From NCBI GenBank assembly GCA_016302065.1, contig JAEDOI010000002.1, forward strand, positions 1-64,000: 64,000 nucleotides of DNA. The letters are read 5' to 3'. Both the position numbers and the translations under genes were made by a program. The notes beneath the pieces were generated by a model. The model was not told where the DNA came from and did not search any database. It saw only the letters and a program-made list of their open reading frames with translations. This DNA is from Bacilli bacterium (GTDB lineage Bacteria; Bacillota_I; Bacilli_A; RFN20; CAG-826). Shown piece after piece: positions 1 to 8,969 of the stretch. The stretch's first letter is position 1. Every line of letters starts with the position of its first letter.

Positions 1-1
1 A

Positions 2-1144
2 ATTTATTCTTATTCTTTTATAATTTATTTAATCTATTCAATATTTAATGAATATTCAACATTATTGTTATCTAGATTTAAAAAGATTAAAAAGAAATTT
101 ATTTCTTCTATCTTAATATTTATAGTAATGCTTCCATTTACAGTAAACTTTAATAATTCGATTAATATTTTCTCTTTAATCCTTCAATTCTTTCTCATTC
201 CCATTATGAAAATATTATTTATTTTAGGATTAATATCAGTTTATGGCATTCATTTTAGTTTTATTGATTATATATTTAAATATTTTATTATTGGGATAGG
301 ATATATATCTTTTGATAAATTATCTCTTTATATTTCTTCTTTTAATCAATACGTTATTGCACTTTATTACATTCTCTTAATAATAATTATCTATTTTTTA
401 GAAGTAAATAATAAGAAAAGAAGCATTAAATATATATTAATGGCTTCAACTTTAATAGTTTCTAATTTAATCCCATTTGAGACGTTTATAAAAGATAGAG
501 TAAGTTTTATTAATGTAGGACAAGGTGATGCTACATTAATAACTTATAAAAATAACAACTTTTTAATTGATACTGGAGGATTAACTTACCAAGACATAGC
601 CAAAAATTGTTTAATTCCTTATTTTAAAAAAAATAATATATATAAAATAGATGCATTATTTATAACTCATAATGATTATGATCATGTTGGAGCTCTTGAA
701 TCACTTAAAAGCAATTTTAGAATTGGAAATATATATTCTTATAATGATACTTATCCAATTACAGTTAAAGGTTTAAAAATGGAAAATCTTAACATCTATA
801 AAAATATGTGGAACGATGAAAATTTAAAATCTTGTGTTTTTAAGTTTAAGTTACAAGATAAAACTTTCTTAATAATGGGTGATGCTCCTAAAGAAATTGA
901 AAAAATGATAATTAAAGATAATAAGGAATTAACTGTTGATTATTTAAAAGTTGGACATCATGGATCGAATACCTCAACAGATGAATCATTCATATCTTCA
1001 ATTAATCCGAAAGTTGCAATAATAAGTTGTGGGTATAAAAATAAATTTAATCATCCTTCTAAAGAAACAATTGACATTCTCTTAAAGTATAAAATATCGA
1101 TAAAAAGGACTGATATTGATGATACGATAACAATTTTTATATGA
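2..1144 (+). CDS. comEC: ComEC/Rec2 competence protein, C-terminal part (5' end outside window)
   Basis: The reading frame is open to the left edge, so this is the 3' part of a longer gene. ComEC is the inner-membrane channel and nuclease-like component that takes single-stranded DNA into the cell. Counting residues from the TTG at 65, there are hydrophobic membrane segments over about residues 10-130, then a metallo-beta-lactamase-like domain: VGQGDA near 151, THNDYDHVG at 201-209 and GHHGS near 297, the order typical of the ComEC C-terminus. The N-terminal OB-like part and much of the competence domain must lie upstream. The gene ends in TGA. Whether this lineage is transformable cannot be judged here, since no other com genes are visible in the window. 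Confidence 0.85.
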   Translation: MYSYSFIIYLIYSIFNEYSTLLLSRFKKIKKKFISSILIFIVMLPFTVNFNNSINIFSLILQFFLIPIMKILFILGLISVYGIHFSFIDYIFKYFIIGIGYISFDKLSLYISSFNQYVIALYYILLIIIIYFLEVNNKKRSIKYILMASTLIVSNLIPFETFIKDRVSFINVGQGDATLITYKNNNFLIDTGGLTYQDIAKNCLIPYFKKNNIYKIDALFITHNDYDHVGALESLKSNFRIGNIYSYNDTYPITVKGLKMENLNIYKNMWNDENLKSCVFKFKLQDKTFLIMGDAPKEIEKMIIKDNKELTVDYLKVGHHGSNTSTDESFISSINPKVAIISCGYKNKFNHPSKETIDILLKYKISIKRTDIDDTITIFI

Positions 1145-1171
1145 TTTTTAACTTACAAATTAACTAAAAAA

Positions 1172-1188
1172 TGGTGTATAATAATTAC
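1172..1188 (+). promoter_or_regulatory. Leaderless promoter of the CarD-like gene
   Basis: A perfect TATAAT at 1177-1182, preceded directly by TG, ends six bases before the ATG at 1189, and no Shine-Dalgarno is present. Transcription would start at or within a base of the ATG. This favours the start at 1189 over the in-frame ATG at 1171, which would lie upstream of the -10 element. Confidence 0.6.
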
Positions 1189-1698
1189 ATGAATTCGAGT
1201 TATAAAGTTGGCGATAAGATTTTAGTTATTAATATTGGTGTGTGTTTAATTAGCGACATCGAAACTAAAGATTTTGGTAATGGTGAAAAATCATATTATA
1301 TCCTTCACCCAATTTTTAAAAATTGCAATGATAGAATAATGATTCCGGTCGAGAACACAAAAAATATTAGAGATCTTGTAGATAAAGAAGTAGCATCTAA
1401 AGTATATTCAAATTTTGAAATATATGAAAATTATTGGGTTAAAAATCCTCGTGAACGAAAAGAATATTTTCTTAGTTTGTTAAATAGTGGTGATATATTC
1501 AAGATTAAAAACCTGTATTTAACACTTCAAAATAAAAAAGCTGAACTTTTAAATAATAAAAAATTATTAAATACAACCGATAAATATGTATTAGATTCAG
1601 TAATTAAATCTTTATCTGAAGAAATTAGTGTTGTACTTGAACTTGATTATAACGAAACTTTTGATAAACTATCTAATTTTTATTTAGGATTAATTTAG
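1189..1698 (+). CDS. CarD/CdnL family RNA polymerase-binding regulator
   Basis: A 169-residue protein from the ATG at 1189. The N-terminal 60 residues (YKVGDKILV..GVCLISDIE..YYILHP) match the CarD/CdnL/TRCF RNA polymerase-interaction domain, whose known role is to bind the RNAP beta subunit and stabilise the open complex at promoters. The rest is a helical, Lys/Glu/Leu-rich domain with KNPRERKEYF near residue 83, as in the DNA-binding C-terminal half of CarD proteins. In-frame ATG at 1171 would add six residues but lies inside the likely promoter. It stands alone between comEC and the ybeY operon. Which promoters it controls cannot be told from the sequence. Family assignment is fairly secure; a dedicated gene symbol is not. 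Confidence 0.75.
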   Translation: MNSSYKVGDKILVINIGVCLISDIETKDFGNGEKSYYILHPIFKNCNDRIMIPVENTKNIRDLVDKEVASKVYSNFEIYENYWVKNPRERKEYFLSLLNSGDIFKIKNLYLTLQNKKAELLNNKKLLNTTDKYVLDSVIKSLSEEISVVLELDYNETFDKLSNFYLGLI

Positions 1699-1728
1699 TA
1701 TATTATTAGTAATTAATTAGTTGATACT
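1696..1728 (+). repeat. 11-bp phased TAGTA array 1
   Basis: TAGTA, TAGTA and TAGTT begin at 1696, 1707 and 1718, exactly 11 bases apart, starting at the stop codon of the CarD-like gene and running into the intergenic region before ybeY. Same repeat family as the arrays at 8910, 10551, 15474, 17424, 26465 and 31578. Confidence 0.7.
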
Positions 1729-1755
1729 TAAATATTTCTTTTAAAATTTATTATA

Positions 1756-1778
1756 TATAAAACTTTTTAAGTTTTATA
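1756..1778. promoter_or_regulatory. Perfect AT-rich dyad at the ybeY promoter
   Basis: TATAAAACTT and AAGTTTTATA form a perfect 10-bp inverted repeat around a TTT centre. It covers the place where the -35 of the ybeY promoter (-10 at 1792-1797) should lie, so it may be a repressor or activator site. No U-tract follows, which argues against a terminator for the upstream gene. Confidence 0.45.
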
Positions 1779-1788
1779 ACATAATTTT

Positions 1789-1804
1789 TGATATAATTAA
1801 GTAT
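1789..1804 (+). promoter_or_regulatory. Leaderless extended -10 promoter of the ybeY operon
   Basis: TGA followed by TATAAT (1792-1797) is an extended -10 element. Exactly seven bases separate it from the ATG at 1805, and there is no Shine-Dalgarno, so the transcript probably begins at the start codon. Confidence 0.65.
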
Positions 1805-2254
1805 ATGGAAATTATATTTAACAACAAAACAAGAAAGGATGTCGATTCTTACAAAAATAAATTCCTTTCATTATTTGATAAAACATTAAAACATTTGAAA
1901 TTAAAAAATAATTACATCATGTCTGTTACTATTGTTTCAAAAAATAGAATACATGAGCTTAACAATACATTTAGGGGAATCGATAGACCAACAGATGTTA
2001 TTAGTTTTGCATTTCTTGATGATAAAAATGAAATAATAAATAATAGTAAGATTATTGATTTAGGTGAAATATATATTTGCTACGATATATGTTTAAAAAA
2101 TGCTAAAAAATACGGAAATAGTTTTGATCGAGAATTTTGTTTTTTATTTATTCATGGTCTTCTTCACCTTTTAGGTTATGATCACCAAACAAAAGAGCAA
2201 GAAGAAGTGATGTTTAAATTACAAGATGAAATATTACCACCAAAGGAGAATTAA
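1805..2254 (+). CDS. ybeY: Endoribonuclease YbeY, rRNA maturation factor
   Basis: 149 residues, the usual size of YbeY. The family is a zinc-dependent single-strand endoribonuclease involved in 16S rRNA 3'-end processing and ribosome quality control. The diagnostic motif HGLLHLLGYDH lies at residues 117-127, supplying three zinc-ligand histidines (H117, H121, H127). RPTDVISFAF at 61-70 and DLGEIYI near 85-91 are the other conserved blocks. It starts a tight operon with cdd (2-base gap), era and recO, the same era-linked context as in other Bacilli. The start codon lies seven bases after a TATAAT, indicating leaderless translation. Confidence 0.92.
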   Translation: MEIIFNNKTRKDVDSYKNKFLSLFDKTLKHLKLKNNYIMSVTIVSKNRIHELNNTFRGIDRPTDVISFAFLDDKNEIINNSKIIDLGEIYICYDICLKNAKKYGNSFDREFCFLFIHGLLHLLGYDHQTKEQEEVMFKLQDEILPPKEN

Positions 2255-2256
2255 TT

Positions 2257-2655
2257 ATGATTAAAGAAGAATTAGTTGAATATGCAATTAGAGCTAGAGA
2301 AAAATCTTATTCACCTTACTCTAATTTTAAAGTTGGCGCAGCTTTACTAACAAGTGATGATAGTGTATTTGAAGGAGCTAATATAGAAAATGCATCTTAC
2401 CCATTATCAATGTGTGCTGAAAGAGTTGCGATGTTTAATGCTTATATGTCTGGAGTAGAGTACGATGATATTGTAGCTTTAGCAGTTGTAGCTGATACTG
2501 ATACTCCTGTAGCTCCTTGTGGTGCTTGTAGACAAGTCATGGCTGAACTTTTACCAAGAAACACAATAATTTATTTAGCAAACCTTAAAGGTGAAATAAA
2601 AGAATGCAGTATTGATGAACTTTTACCATATTCATTTTCTGGAGATGATTTATGA
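2257..2655 (+). CDS. cdd: Cytidine deaminase
   Basis: 132 residues, homotetrameric-type size. It deaminates cytidine and deoxycytidine to uridine and deoxyuridine in pyrimidine salvage. The zinc-site motifs are intact: CAE at 53-55 (Cys ligand and catalytic Glu) and PCGAC at 87-91. The N-terminal SPYSNFKVGAAL is characteristic of the family. A good Shine-Dalgarno (AAAGGAG) precedes the ATG inside the end of ybeY. The stop TGA overlaps the ATG of era, implying translational coupling, and cdd-era adjacency is conserved in Bacilli. Confidence 0.93.
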   Translation: MIKEELVEYAIRAREKSYSPYSNFKVGAALLTSDDSVFEGANIENASYPLSMCAERVAMFNAYMSGVEYDDIVALAVVADTDTPVAPCGACRQVMAELLPRNTIIYLANLKGEIKECSIDELLPYSFSGDDL

Positions 2656-3530
2656 TTAAAAGTGGTTTTGTCACAATTATTGGAAAACCAAATGTAGGTA
2701 AATCAACTTTACTTAACAGAATAATTGGTAGCAAAATATCAATTGTTACTCCTAAATGTCAAACAACACGAAACAGTATTCAAGGAATATATAATGATAA
2801 AGAATCTCAAATAATATTCATCGATACTCCTGGAATTCATAAACCATTTAATGAACTAGGTGTTGCTTTAGATAAAGTTTCTTATTCTTCAATTAGAGAT
2901 TCTGATATTAGTTTATTGCTTGTTGATTGTAGTAAAGATTATAACGAAGAAGATTCTTTCTTAACTGATAAAATTAAATTTGATAATAAGTTAATTATTG
3001 TCTTTAATAAAATTGACTTAACAAATATTGAATTAATTACAAGAATTAAAAATAAATATAAAGAAATTTATCCTTCTACTGATATGATTGAAATTTGTGC
3101 TAAAGATGGTTTCAATATTCCAGATTTAATTACTTTAATAAAAAAATATCTTCCTGAAGGTCCAAGATATTATGATGAAACAATAGTTACGGATAGAGAT
3201 TTATCTTTTAGAATTCAAGAAATAATAAGAGAAAAGATCCTTTTGCTATTAAAAGAAGAAGTGCCTCATGGAGTATTGGTTTTAGTTGAAGAGATTCATA
3301 AAGAAGAAGGAAGGCCTTCAATTTACGCAAAGATTATTGTTGAGAAAGAAAGTCATAAAGGTATCATCTTAGGTAAAAAAGGTTCGATGATTAAAAAGAT
3401 TGGAACTTATTCTCGTCAAGATATTGAAAAAATGATTGGGCAACATATAAATCTTGAATTAGTTGTAAATGTGGTAGAAAATTGGAGAAATTCTAGTAGA
3501 TTTTTAGTAAAAGCAGGTTACAAAATTTAA
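2652..3530 (+). CDS. era: GTPase Era
   Basis: 292 residues. Era binds the 3' end of 16S rRNA during 30S assembly. The GTPase motifs are clear: GKPNVGKST (G1, 11-19), DTPG (G3, 58-61) and NKID (G4, 119-122). The C-terminal KH RNA-binding domain carries GIILGKKGSMIKKIG around residue 238. It overlaps cdd by four bases (ATGA) and recO by one. YbeY and Era act on the same 16S 3' end, so the operon joins functionally linked genes. Two TAGTA pentamers 11 bases apart lie in its 3' end (3494 and 3505), which by itself is not beyond chance. Confidence 0.94.
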   Translation: MIKSGFVTIIGKPNVGKSTLLNRIIGSKISIVTPKCQTTRNSIQGIYNDKESQIIFIDTPGIHKPFNELGVALDKVSYSSIRDSDISLLLVDCSKDYNEEDSFLTDKIKFDNKLIIVFNKIDLTNIELITRIKNKYKEIYPSTDMIEICAKDGFNIPDLITLIKKYLPEGPRYYDETIVTDRDLSFRIQEIIREKILLLLKEEVPHGVLVLVEEIHKEEGRPSIYAKIIVEKESHKGIILGKKGSMIKKIGTYSRQDIEKMIGQHINLELVVNVVENWRNSSRFLVKAGYKI

Positions 3531-4201
3531 TGATTGAAATTGAAGGAATATTAATTAGCTGCAATCAATATAAGGACAATGATGGTATATTAAACGTCTT
3601 AACTCCTAATGGTTACGTATCTATATTAGGAAGAGGAATATATAAATATAATAATCTAAATTGTTTTTTTGCAAACTCATTATTAATTGGTAAATTTGAG
3701 TGTTATAAAGGAAAAGTTGGAGGATTAAAGCTTAGAACTGTAGATGTCATTAAAAATTTAACTTTAGATTTTTATCAATATAATTCAATAGTTGTACTTG
3801 ATTCTTTAAAAGAAATTTTATTCAAAATAAAAGAAAATAATGATTATTTATCTTTATATAATGAGTTATATGATTTTTTAACTACTTCAACTGAAGAGAC
3901 TAGATTTACTGATTTTCTTTATTTTATATATAATTTGACAATTATTTTAGGAATTAAACCATCAATAGAAGAAAGTTTTAATTATTTTGATATTAATAAT
4001 GGAAAATTCATCTATAAGTGTAATGCCAATGAAGCATATTCTTTAACCAAGAAAGAGATAGAAGCAATAAATTGTTTAGATAATGGACTAACTATTAAAT
4101 TAAGTAAAGAAGAGTCTAAAAACTTGTTAGTCTTATTTTTAACTTTTATAAGTCAATACTTTGATTTAAATCTTAATTGTATTTGCTATTTTAAAAAATA
4201 A
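3530..4201 (+). CDS. recO: DNA repair protein RecO
   Basis: 223 residues, somewhat shorter than the roughly 250 usual in Bacilli. RecO loads RecA onto SSB-coated single-stranded DNA together with RecR. The N-terminal OB-fold shows the family pattern (EGILISCNQYKDNDGILNVLTPNGYVSILGRG), followed by an all-helical domain. The Cys-rich zinc motif found in many RecO proteins is not visible; only scattered cysteines are present. Identity also rests on position: era-recO-glyS is a standard Bacilli order. The ATG overlaps the era stop (TAATG). Confidence 0.85.
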   Translation: MIEIEGILISCNQYKDNDGILNVLTPNGYVSILGRGIYKYNNLNCFFANSLLIGKFECYKGKVGGLKLRTVDVIKNLTLDFYQYNSIVVLDSLKEILFKIKENNDYLSLYNELYDFLTTSTEETRFTDFLYFIYNLTIILGIKPSIEESFNYFDINNGKFIYKCNANEAYSLTKKEIEAINCLDNGLTIKLSKEESKNLLVLFLTFISQYFDLNLNCICYFKK

Positions 4202-4221
4202 ATTTTAAATAAACTACACTC

Positions 4222-4258
4222 ATAATAGGTTGACAACTATTATTTAAAACAATAGAAT
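4222..4258 (+). promoter_or_regulatory. glyS promoter with a dyad around the -35
   Basis: TTGACA (4230-4235) and TAGAAT (4253-4258) are 17 bases apart, a near-consensus sigma-A promoter. The -35 is enclosed by a perfect 7-bp inverted repeat, ATAATAG (4222-4228) and CTATTAT (4237-4243), so a bound regulator would mask it. The leader is only about 20 bases, too short for a T-box. Confidence 0.7.
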
Positions 4259-4284
4259 TATAAAGATTTTGGAGGATATTATAT

Positions 4285-5664
4285 ATGAATAATGAAAATA
4301 AATTTTCTGTTGTTGCAACACATTTACAAACAACTGGATATATATTTCAAGGTTCAGAAATTTATGGTGGATTATCAAATACATGGGATTATGGACCTTT
4401 AGGGAGTGAATTAAAAAACAACTTAAAACAATTATGGTGGAAGAAATTTGTACACGAATCACCAACTAATGTTGGAATAGATGCTGCAATTTTAATGAAT
4501 CCTAAAGTTTGGGAAGCTACAGGACATGTTACTACATTTAATGACCCTTTAATTGATTGCAAATCTTGTAAATCACGTTTTAGAGCTGACAATTTAATTG
4601 AAGAACAATTTAAAGATGTTGATGTTAATGGAATGAGTCAAAAAGAAATGAATGACTTTATTAAAGAACACAATGTCATTTGTCCTGTTTGTGGTAAGTC
4701 TAATTTTACAGATATTAGACAATTTAATATGATGTTTAAAACTCATATCGGTGTAACAGATGATTCAAAAAGCGAAGTATATTTACGTCCTGAAACTGCT
4801 CAAGGTGTTTTCGTAAACTTTAAAAATGTTCAAAGAGCAACAAGAAGAAAACTTCCTCTTGGAATTTGCAATACAGGAAAAGCCTTTAGAAACGAAATTA
4901 CTCCAGGAAACTTTACATTTAGAATGAGGGAATTTGACCAAATGGAACTTGAATTCTTCTGTAAGCCAGGAACTGATCTAGAATGGTTTAATTATTGGAA
5001 GAATTACAGTATTAATTTTGTTAAATTACTTGGTATTAAAGAAGAAAATTTAAGATTTAGAGATCACGAAACGGAAGAATTAGCATTTTATTCTAAAGCA
5101 ACTACTGATATTGAATATAAATTTAGCTTTGGTTGGGGTGAAATTTGGGGTATTGCTGATAGAACTGATTACGATTTAAAGAGACATCAAGAATACTCAA
5201 AAGAAAGTTTAGAATATTTAGATCCAGATACTAATGAAAGATATGTTCCATATTGTATTGAACCATCATTAGGATTAGATAGGTTATTCTTAATGGTTGT
5301 TAATGATGCTTATGATGAAGAGACATTAGAAAATGGGGAAGTAAGAAAAGTTATGCACCTTCAACCTTTTATAGCACCATTTAAAGCAAGTATTTTACCT
5401 TTAAGTAAACAATTAGCTCCAAAAGCTAAAGAAATTTTTGATTCTTTAATTCCATATATGAATGTTTCATTTGATGTAACTGGAAGCATTGGTAAAAGAT
5501 ATAGAAGAAATGATGAAATTGGAACTCCATATTGTGTAACGATTGATTTTGATACTGAAAATGACAATTCAGTTACCGTTAGAGATAGAGATTCAATGAA
5601 ACAAGAAAGAATTGAAATTAGTAAATTAAAAGATTATTTAATGGAGAGAACATTCTGTAAATAA
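4285..5664 (+). CDS. glyS: Glycyl-tRNA synthetase, dimeric single-chain type
   Basis: 459 residues, the class II alpha2 type used by Mollicutes and many Bacilli rather than the two-subunit alpha2beta2 enzyme. It charges tRNA-Gly. Motif 2 is visible as [19 protein letters not shown] near residues 206-224 and motif 3 as [11 protein letters not shown] near 328-338. Two Cys pairs (CKSCKSRF and CPVCGKS) form the expected zinc-binding insertion. A strong Shine-Dalgarno (TTGGAGGA) and a near-consensus promoter precede it. There is no T-box leader, which is often present on aminoacyl-tRNA synthetase genes of Firmicutes. It overlaps dnaG by one base. Confidence 0.94.
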   Translation: MNNENKFSVVATHLQTTGYIFQGSEIYGGLSNTWDYGPLGSELKNNLKQLWWKKFVHESPTNVGIDAAILMNPKVWEATGHVTTFNDPLIDCKSCKSRFRADNLIEEQFKDVDVNGMSQKEMNDFIKEHNVICPVCGKSNFTDIRQFNMMFKTHIGVTDDSKSEVYLRPETAQGVFVNFKNVQRATRRKLPLGICNTGKAFRNEITPGNFTFRMREFDQMELEFFCKPGTDLEWFNYWKNYSINFVKLLGIKEENLRFRDHETEELAFYSKATTDIEYKFSFGWGEIWGIADRTDYDLKRHQEYSKESLEYLDPDTNERYVPYCIEPSLGLDRLFLMVVNDAYDEETLENGEVRKVMHLQPFIAPFKASILPLSKQLAPKAKEIFDSLIPYMNVSFDVTGSIGKRYRRNDEIGTPYCVTIDFDTENDNSVTVRDRDSMKQERIEISKLKDYLMERTFCK

Positions 5665-7505
5665 TGGAAAATAACATCTTACAAATCTCAAAAGAAATAT
5701 TAAGTCAAATTAATATAGTTGAAATTATTTCACATTATATTCAATTAACAAAGAAGGGTAGAAATTATACCGCACTTTGTCCTTTTCACGATGATAAAAA
5801 TTTAGGAAACTTCTACGTAAGCGAAGAAAAACAAATTTTTAGATGCTTTTCATGCAAAGCTAGTGGTAATGCTATTAATTTTGTTCAAAAAAAGGAAAAT
5901 ATTTCTTATTATGAAGCGTTACTGAAAGTTTGTGAGATAGCAAATATTCACGATGATAGAATACAAAAAAGAACAAAAACTAATATAGATCCTCTACTTG
6001 AAGATGCTTATAAATGTTTAAATTCTGAGGTAGATTTTTATTTCATGAGCCTAACTAAATCAAACGAAGGAAAAAGCGCTTTAGAATATTTAGCAAATAG
6101 AGGATTAAACGAAGATGTTATTAAATATTTTAAAATTGGTTATGCTCAAAGCAATGGAACATTATTGATAGATTATTTAAAAAATAAAAATTTTAGTTTA
6201 AAAACTATTGTTAACACTGGAATTGCTCGAATTGAAGATAATCCAATTAAAGATATTAATAACGGAAGAATAGTTTTTCCTATATTTAATAAAATTGGAC
6301 AACCTGTCGGATTTAGTGCTCGTGTATTTAAAAATAAGAGTGATGCAAAATATGTTAATACAAGAGAAACAATAGCTTTTAATAAATCTTCATTACTTTA
6401 CAATTATCATAACGCTTTACAAGAAGCTAAACGTGTTGGCTATATTTATGTTTTAGAAGGATTTATGGATGTAATTGCTTGTTATCGAGTTGGAATTAAA
6501 AGCGCTGTAGCTTTAATGGGAACATCATTAACAAAGCAACATCTTCAATTGCTTAGATATACTGGAGCAGAAATTCGACTTTGTTTAGACTTAGATAATC
6601 CTGGCCAAAATGCAATGGCTGAAATTATCCAAGTCTTAGATAATGAAGGCTTGAATTATCGTCTTGTATCTAATCTAACGAGTTATGAAGGCAAAGATTC
6701 TGATGAAATATTAAAAAACAATAAAGAAGAAGGGTTAACTGCTTTCCTAAACAACTTAATTAGTAAAGGAGAGTGGCTCATAAATTATTACTCTAAAAAT
6801 ATTAATCTTTCTTCACTTGAAGGAAGAAAAGAGCTTGTTAATAAGATGGTTCCATTTCTTGTAAAAGTAAATGATTCACTAGAATTAGAAGATTATTGTG
6901 TTAGAATCTCAAAATTAAGTCAATTTTCTTTAGAAAATATAAAAACTATTATTAGAAAATATAAGGCAAGTAAAGCGGATGATGATAAAAAGACTTACCA
7001 AGAACGGTATAGAAAGAATAAGTTTGAAAAAACAACACTAACTAAACTTGAGTTGGCTGAAAAACAATTGATGCAATATATTTTAGAAAATAACGATGCA
7101 TTAAAAATATATGATAAGAAGCTTGGCTTTATGAGTAATGAAATTTATCGTAATATAGTTAGTTTGATTGAAGACTACATATATGAAAATTCAATTAATA
7201 AATATAACGTTAACGATATAATTTCATATTTATCATTAAAAGATGGAGATAATGATAAAAAGCAAATAATAATTGATGAATTAGCTGAATTATCTTTGAA
7301 TAAGAAATATGTGCTTCCTCCTTATTCAGAAGAGATTATTAATGAATTAATTTCAACAATTAATATTGAAAGAGAAAAAGCGAGAACTGTTCAAGCTTTT
7401 AAGGAAGGAAGTAAAGGTAAAAGTCAATCAGAGCAAGCTTTACAAGCACAGAACTATATAAATAAAAAACGTGCTATGATTGAGCATTTAGAAAATAAAA
7501 AATAA
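5664..7505 (+). CDS. dnaG: DNA primase
   Basis: 613 residues, full length. It synthesises RNA primers for the replication fork and works with the replicative helicase. The N-terminal CHC2 zinc finger is present (C39, H42, C61, C64), followed by the RNA polymerase-like domain and a TOPRIM domain with EGFMD at 265-269 and DLDNPG at 309-314 (usually DGDxAG). The segment after the zinc histidine reads DDKNLGNF where the family usually has DEKTPSF. The C-terminal 180 residues form the helicase-binding region, more divergent. It begins in a one-base overlap with glyS and leads into rpoD, the classical macromolecular-synthesis arrangement. Confidence 0.94.
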   Translation: MENNILQISKEILSQINIVEIISHYIQLTKKGRNYTALCPFHDDKNLGNFYVSEEKQIFRCFSCKASGNAINFVQKKENISYYEALLKVCEIANIHDDRIQKRTKTNIDPLLEDAYKCLNSEVDFYFMSLTKSNEGKSALEYLANRGLNEDVIKYFKIGYAQSNGTLLIDYLKNKNFSLKTIVNTGIARIEDNPIKDINNGRIVFPIFNKIGQPVGFSARVFKNKSDAKYVNTRETIAFNKSSLLYNYHNALQEAKRVGYIYVLEGFMDVIACYRVGIKSAVALMGTSLTKQHLQLLRYTGAEIRLCLDLDNPGQNAMAEIIQVLDNEGLNYRLVSNLTSYEGKDSDEILKNNKEEGLTAFLNNLISKGEWLINYYSKNINLSSLEGRKELVNKMVPFLVKVNDSLELEDYCVRISKLSQFSLENIKTIIRKYKASKADDDKKTYQERYRKNKFEKTTLTKLELAEKQLMQYILENNDALKIYDKKLGFMSNEIYRNIVSLIEDYIYENSINKYNVNDIISYLSLKDGDNDKKQIIIDELAELSLNKKYVLPPYSEEIINELISTINIEREKARTVQAFKEGSKGKSQSEQALQAQNYINKKRAMIEHLENKK

Positions 7506-7540
7506 ATTGATACTTATTTTAAGGGTTTAAGTATTAATTT
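7504..7540 (+). promoter_or_regulatory. Long hairpin between dnaG and rpoD
   Basis: Arms 7504-7516 and 7528-7540 pair over 13 positions with one G-U wobble and an 11-base loop. The structure begins in the dnaG stop codon and ends 13 bases before the AGGAGG of rpoD. It has no U-tract, so an RNA processing or attenuation site is more likely than a terminator. Confidence 0.45.
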
Positions 7541-7566
7541 AAATATATTAGTTAGGAGGTATAGGT

Positions 7567-8844
7567 ATGGGAAGAAAACCAAAAAAACAAGAAGTTTTAG
7601 ATGAAGAAGTCGAAGAATTAGAAGATGAGGACTTTGAAATCGATGATGATGAAGATGAAGAAACAAAAGTTCAAAAAAGCATCGAGAAAATTATTAAACA
7701 ATACGAGAAAAAATGTAAAAATAAGAAAATTGATGTCGATGATTTCTTCGAAAATTATAAGTATGTCAATTTTTCAGATGATCAATACAATGAAATACTT
7801 GAAAAATTCAAAAGCGATGGATATGAAATTATTGGTCTTGATGAAGAAAAAGAACTAGATGATACAGATTTTAATCCTAATGATGCTACTTTAGAAGAAG
7901 ATGATGATTATGAACCAGATGATTTTGATGAATCTGAAGATGAAAATGATGAATTAAAATCAATTGATCTTGATAATATTGATAGTATTGATAGTAGTGA
8001 AATTAAAGTTCAAGACGGTGTTAAACAATATTTAAAAGAAATTGGTAAATACCCTTTATTAAAACCAAATGAAGAAAAAGAACTCGCTCAACGTATTGCA
8101 AAAGGTGATAAAAGAGCAAGAGACCAATTAATTTGCTCTAATCTTAGACTTGTAGTTAGTATTGCTAAACATTACATGGGTAGAGGCCTTCAATTCCAAG
8201 ACTTAATTCAAGAAGGTGACCTAGGATTAATGAAAGCAGTTGAAAAATTTGATTATACCAAAGGTTTTAAATTCTCAACTTATGCAACATGGTGGATTAA
8301 GCAAGCTGTTCAACGTGCTATTCAAGATAAAGCAAGAATTGTTAGAATTCCTGTTCATATGGTTGAAACTATTAATAAAATTAATAAAACTACTAGACAA
8401 CTTACTGTTGAACTTGCAAGAAACCCAACTCCTGAAGAAATTTCAAAGGAACTTGGTGGACAATTCTCTCCTAAAAAGATTATGGAAATCCAAAAAATGG
8501 CCCAAGAACCATATTCTCTTGACCAACCAATTGGAGAAGAAGATGAGACTAAATTAGGAGATTTTATTGAAGATAAAGAAACTTTATCGCCTGCTGAATA
8601 CACTTATAAGCAAATGAATAAAGAAGCTTTATATAAAATCATGGAAGATCTTACTGATAAAGAAAGAACAATCATTATTCTTCGTCATGGACTTGAAGAT
8701 AATAGACCACGTACTTTAGAAGAAGTTGGTAATATCTTTAATGTTACTAGAGAAAGAATTAGACAAATCGAAGCAAAAGCTATTAAAAAATTGCGTCACC
8801 AAAATAGAACTAAATATTTAGATAAGAATTATAAAGACTATTAA
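7567..8844 (+). CDS. rpoD: Primary sigma factor RpoD/SigA
   Basis: 425 residues. It directs RNA polymerase to housekeeping promoters. Region 1.2 begins near residue 145, region 2 holds [18 protein letters not shown] and [17 protein letters not shown], and region 4.2 holds [19 protein letters not shown] near the end. The first 135 residues are strikingly acidic, with several runs of Asp and Glu, more so than region 1.1 of Bacillus SigA. A textbook AGGAGG lies eight bases before the ATG. The promoters in this window fit its expected specificity (TTGACA/TATAAT and extended -10). It follows dnaG after a 61-base gap holding a hairpin. Confidence 0.95.
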   Translation: MGRKPKKQEVLDEEVEELEDEDFEIDDDEDEETKVQKSIEKIIKQYEKKCKNKKIDVDDFFENYKYVNFSDDQYNEILEKFKSDGYEIIGLDEEKELDDTDFNPNDATLEEDDDYEPDDFDESEDENDELKSIDLDNIDSIDSSEIKVQDGVKQYLKEIGKYPLLKPNEEKELAQRIAKGDKRARDQLICSNLRLVVSIAKHYMGRGLQFQDLIQEGDLGLMKAVEKFDYTKGFKFSTYATWWIKQAVQRAIQDKARIVRIPVHMVETINKINKTTRQLTVELARNPTPEEISKELGGQFSPKKIMEIQKMAQEPYSLDQPIGEEDETKLGDFIEDKETLSPAEYTYKQMNKEALYKIMEDLTDKERTIIILRHGLEDNRPRTLEEVGNIFNVTRERIRQIEAKAIKKLRHQNRTKYLDKNYKDY

Positions 8845-8909
8845 TAAATTTGCTTAAAGTTTAACTATTTTATTCATAATATGTATAAATAGTGGATAAA
8901 TGGTAAATT

Positions 8910-8953
8910 TAGTTAATTATTAGTAAATATTTAGTATATATTCAGTTAATAAT
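8910..8953 (+). repeat. 11-bp phased TAGTA array 2
   Basis: TAGTT, TAGTA, TAGTA and CAGTT begin at 8910, 8921, 8932 and 8943, a strict 11-bp period over four units, in the 125-base gap between rpoD and trmK. The near-DnaA-box AGTGGATAA at 8891-8899 lies 10 bases upstream. The array covers the likely promoter zone of trmK. Confidence 0.7.
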
Positions 8954-8969
8954 ATAAATCTTATTCATT

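Noticed and set aside
3494..3515. Two TAGTA units 11 bp apart in era
   Set aside because: Only a pair; about one such pair is expected by chance in the window.
8240..8557. 105-residue plus-strand frame inside rpoD
   Set aside because: Shadow of the conserved sigma region 2-3 coding sequence in another frame; no ribosome binding site and low-complexity composition.
8880..8953. Possible replication origin: near-DnaA-box plus TAG-repeat array resembling a DnaA-trio
   Set aside because: No dnaA or dnaN is near, the repeats step by 11 and not 3 bases, and the window looks like the terminus.
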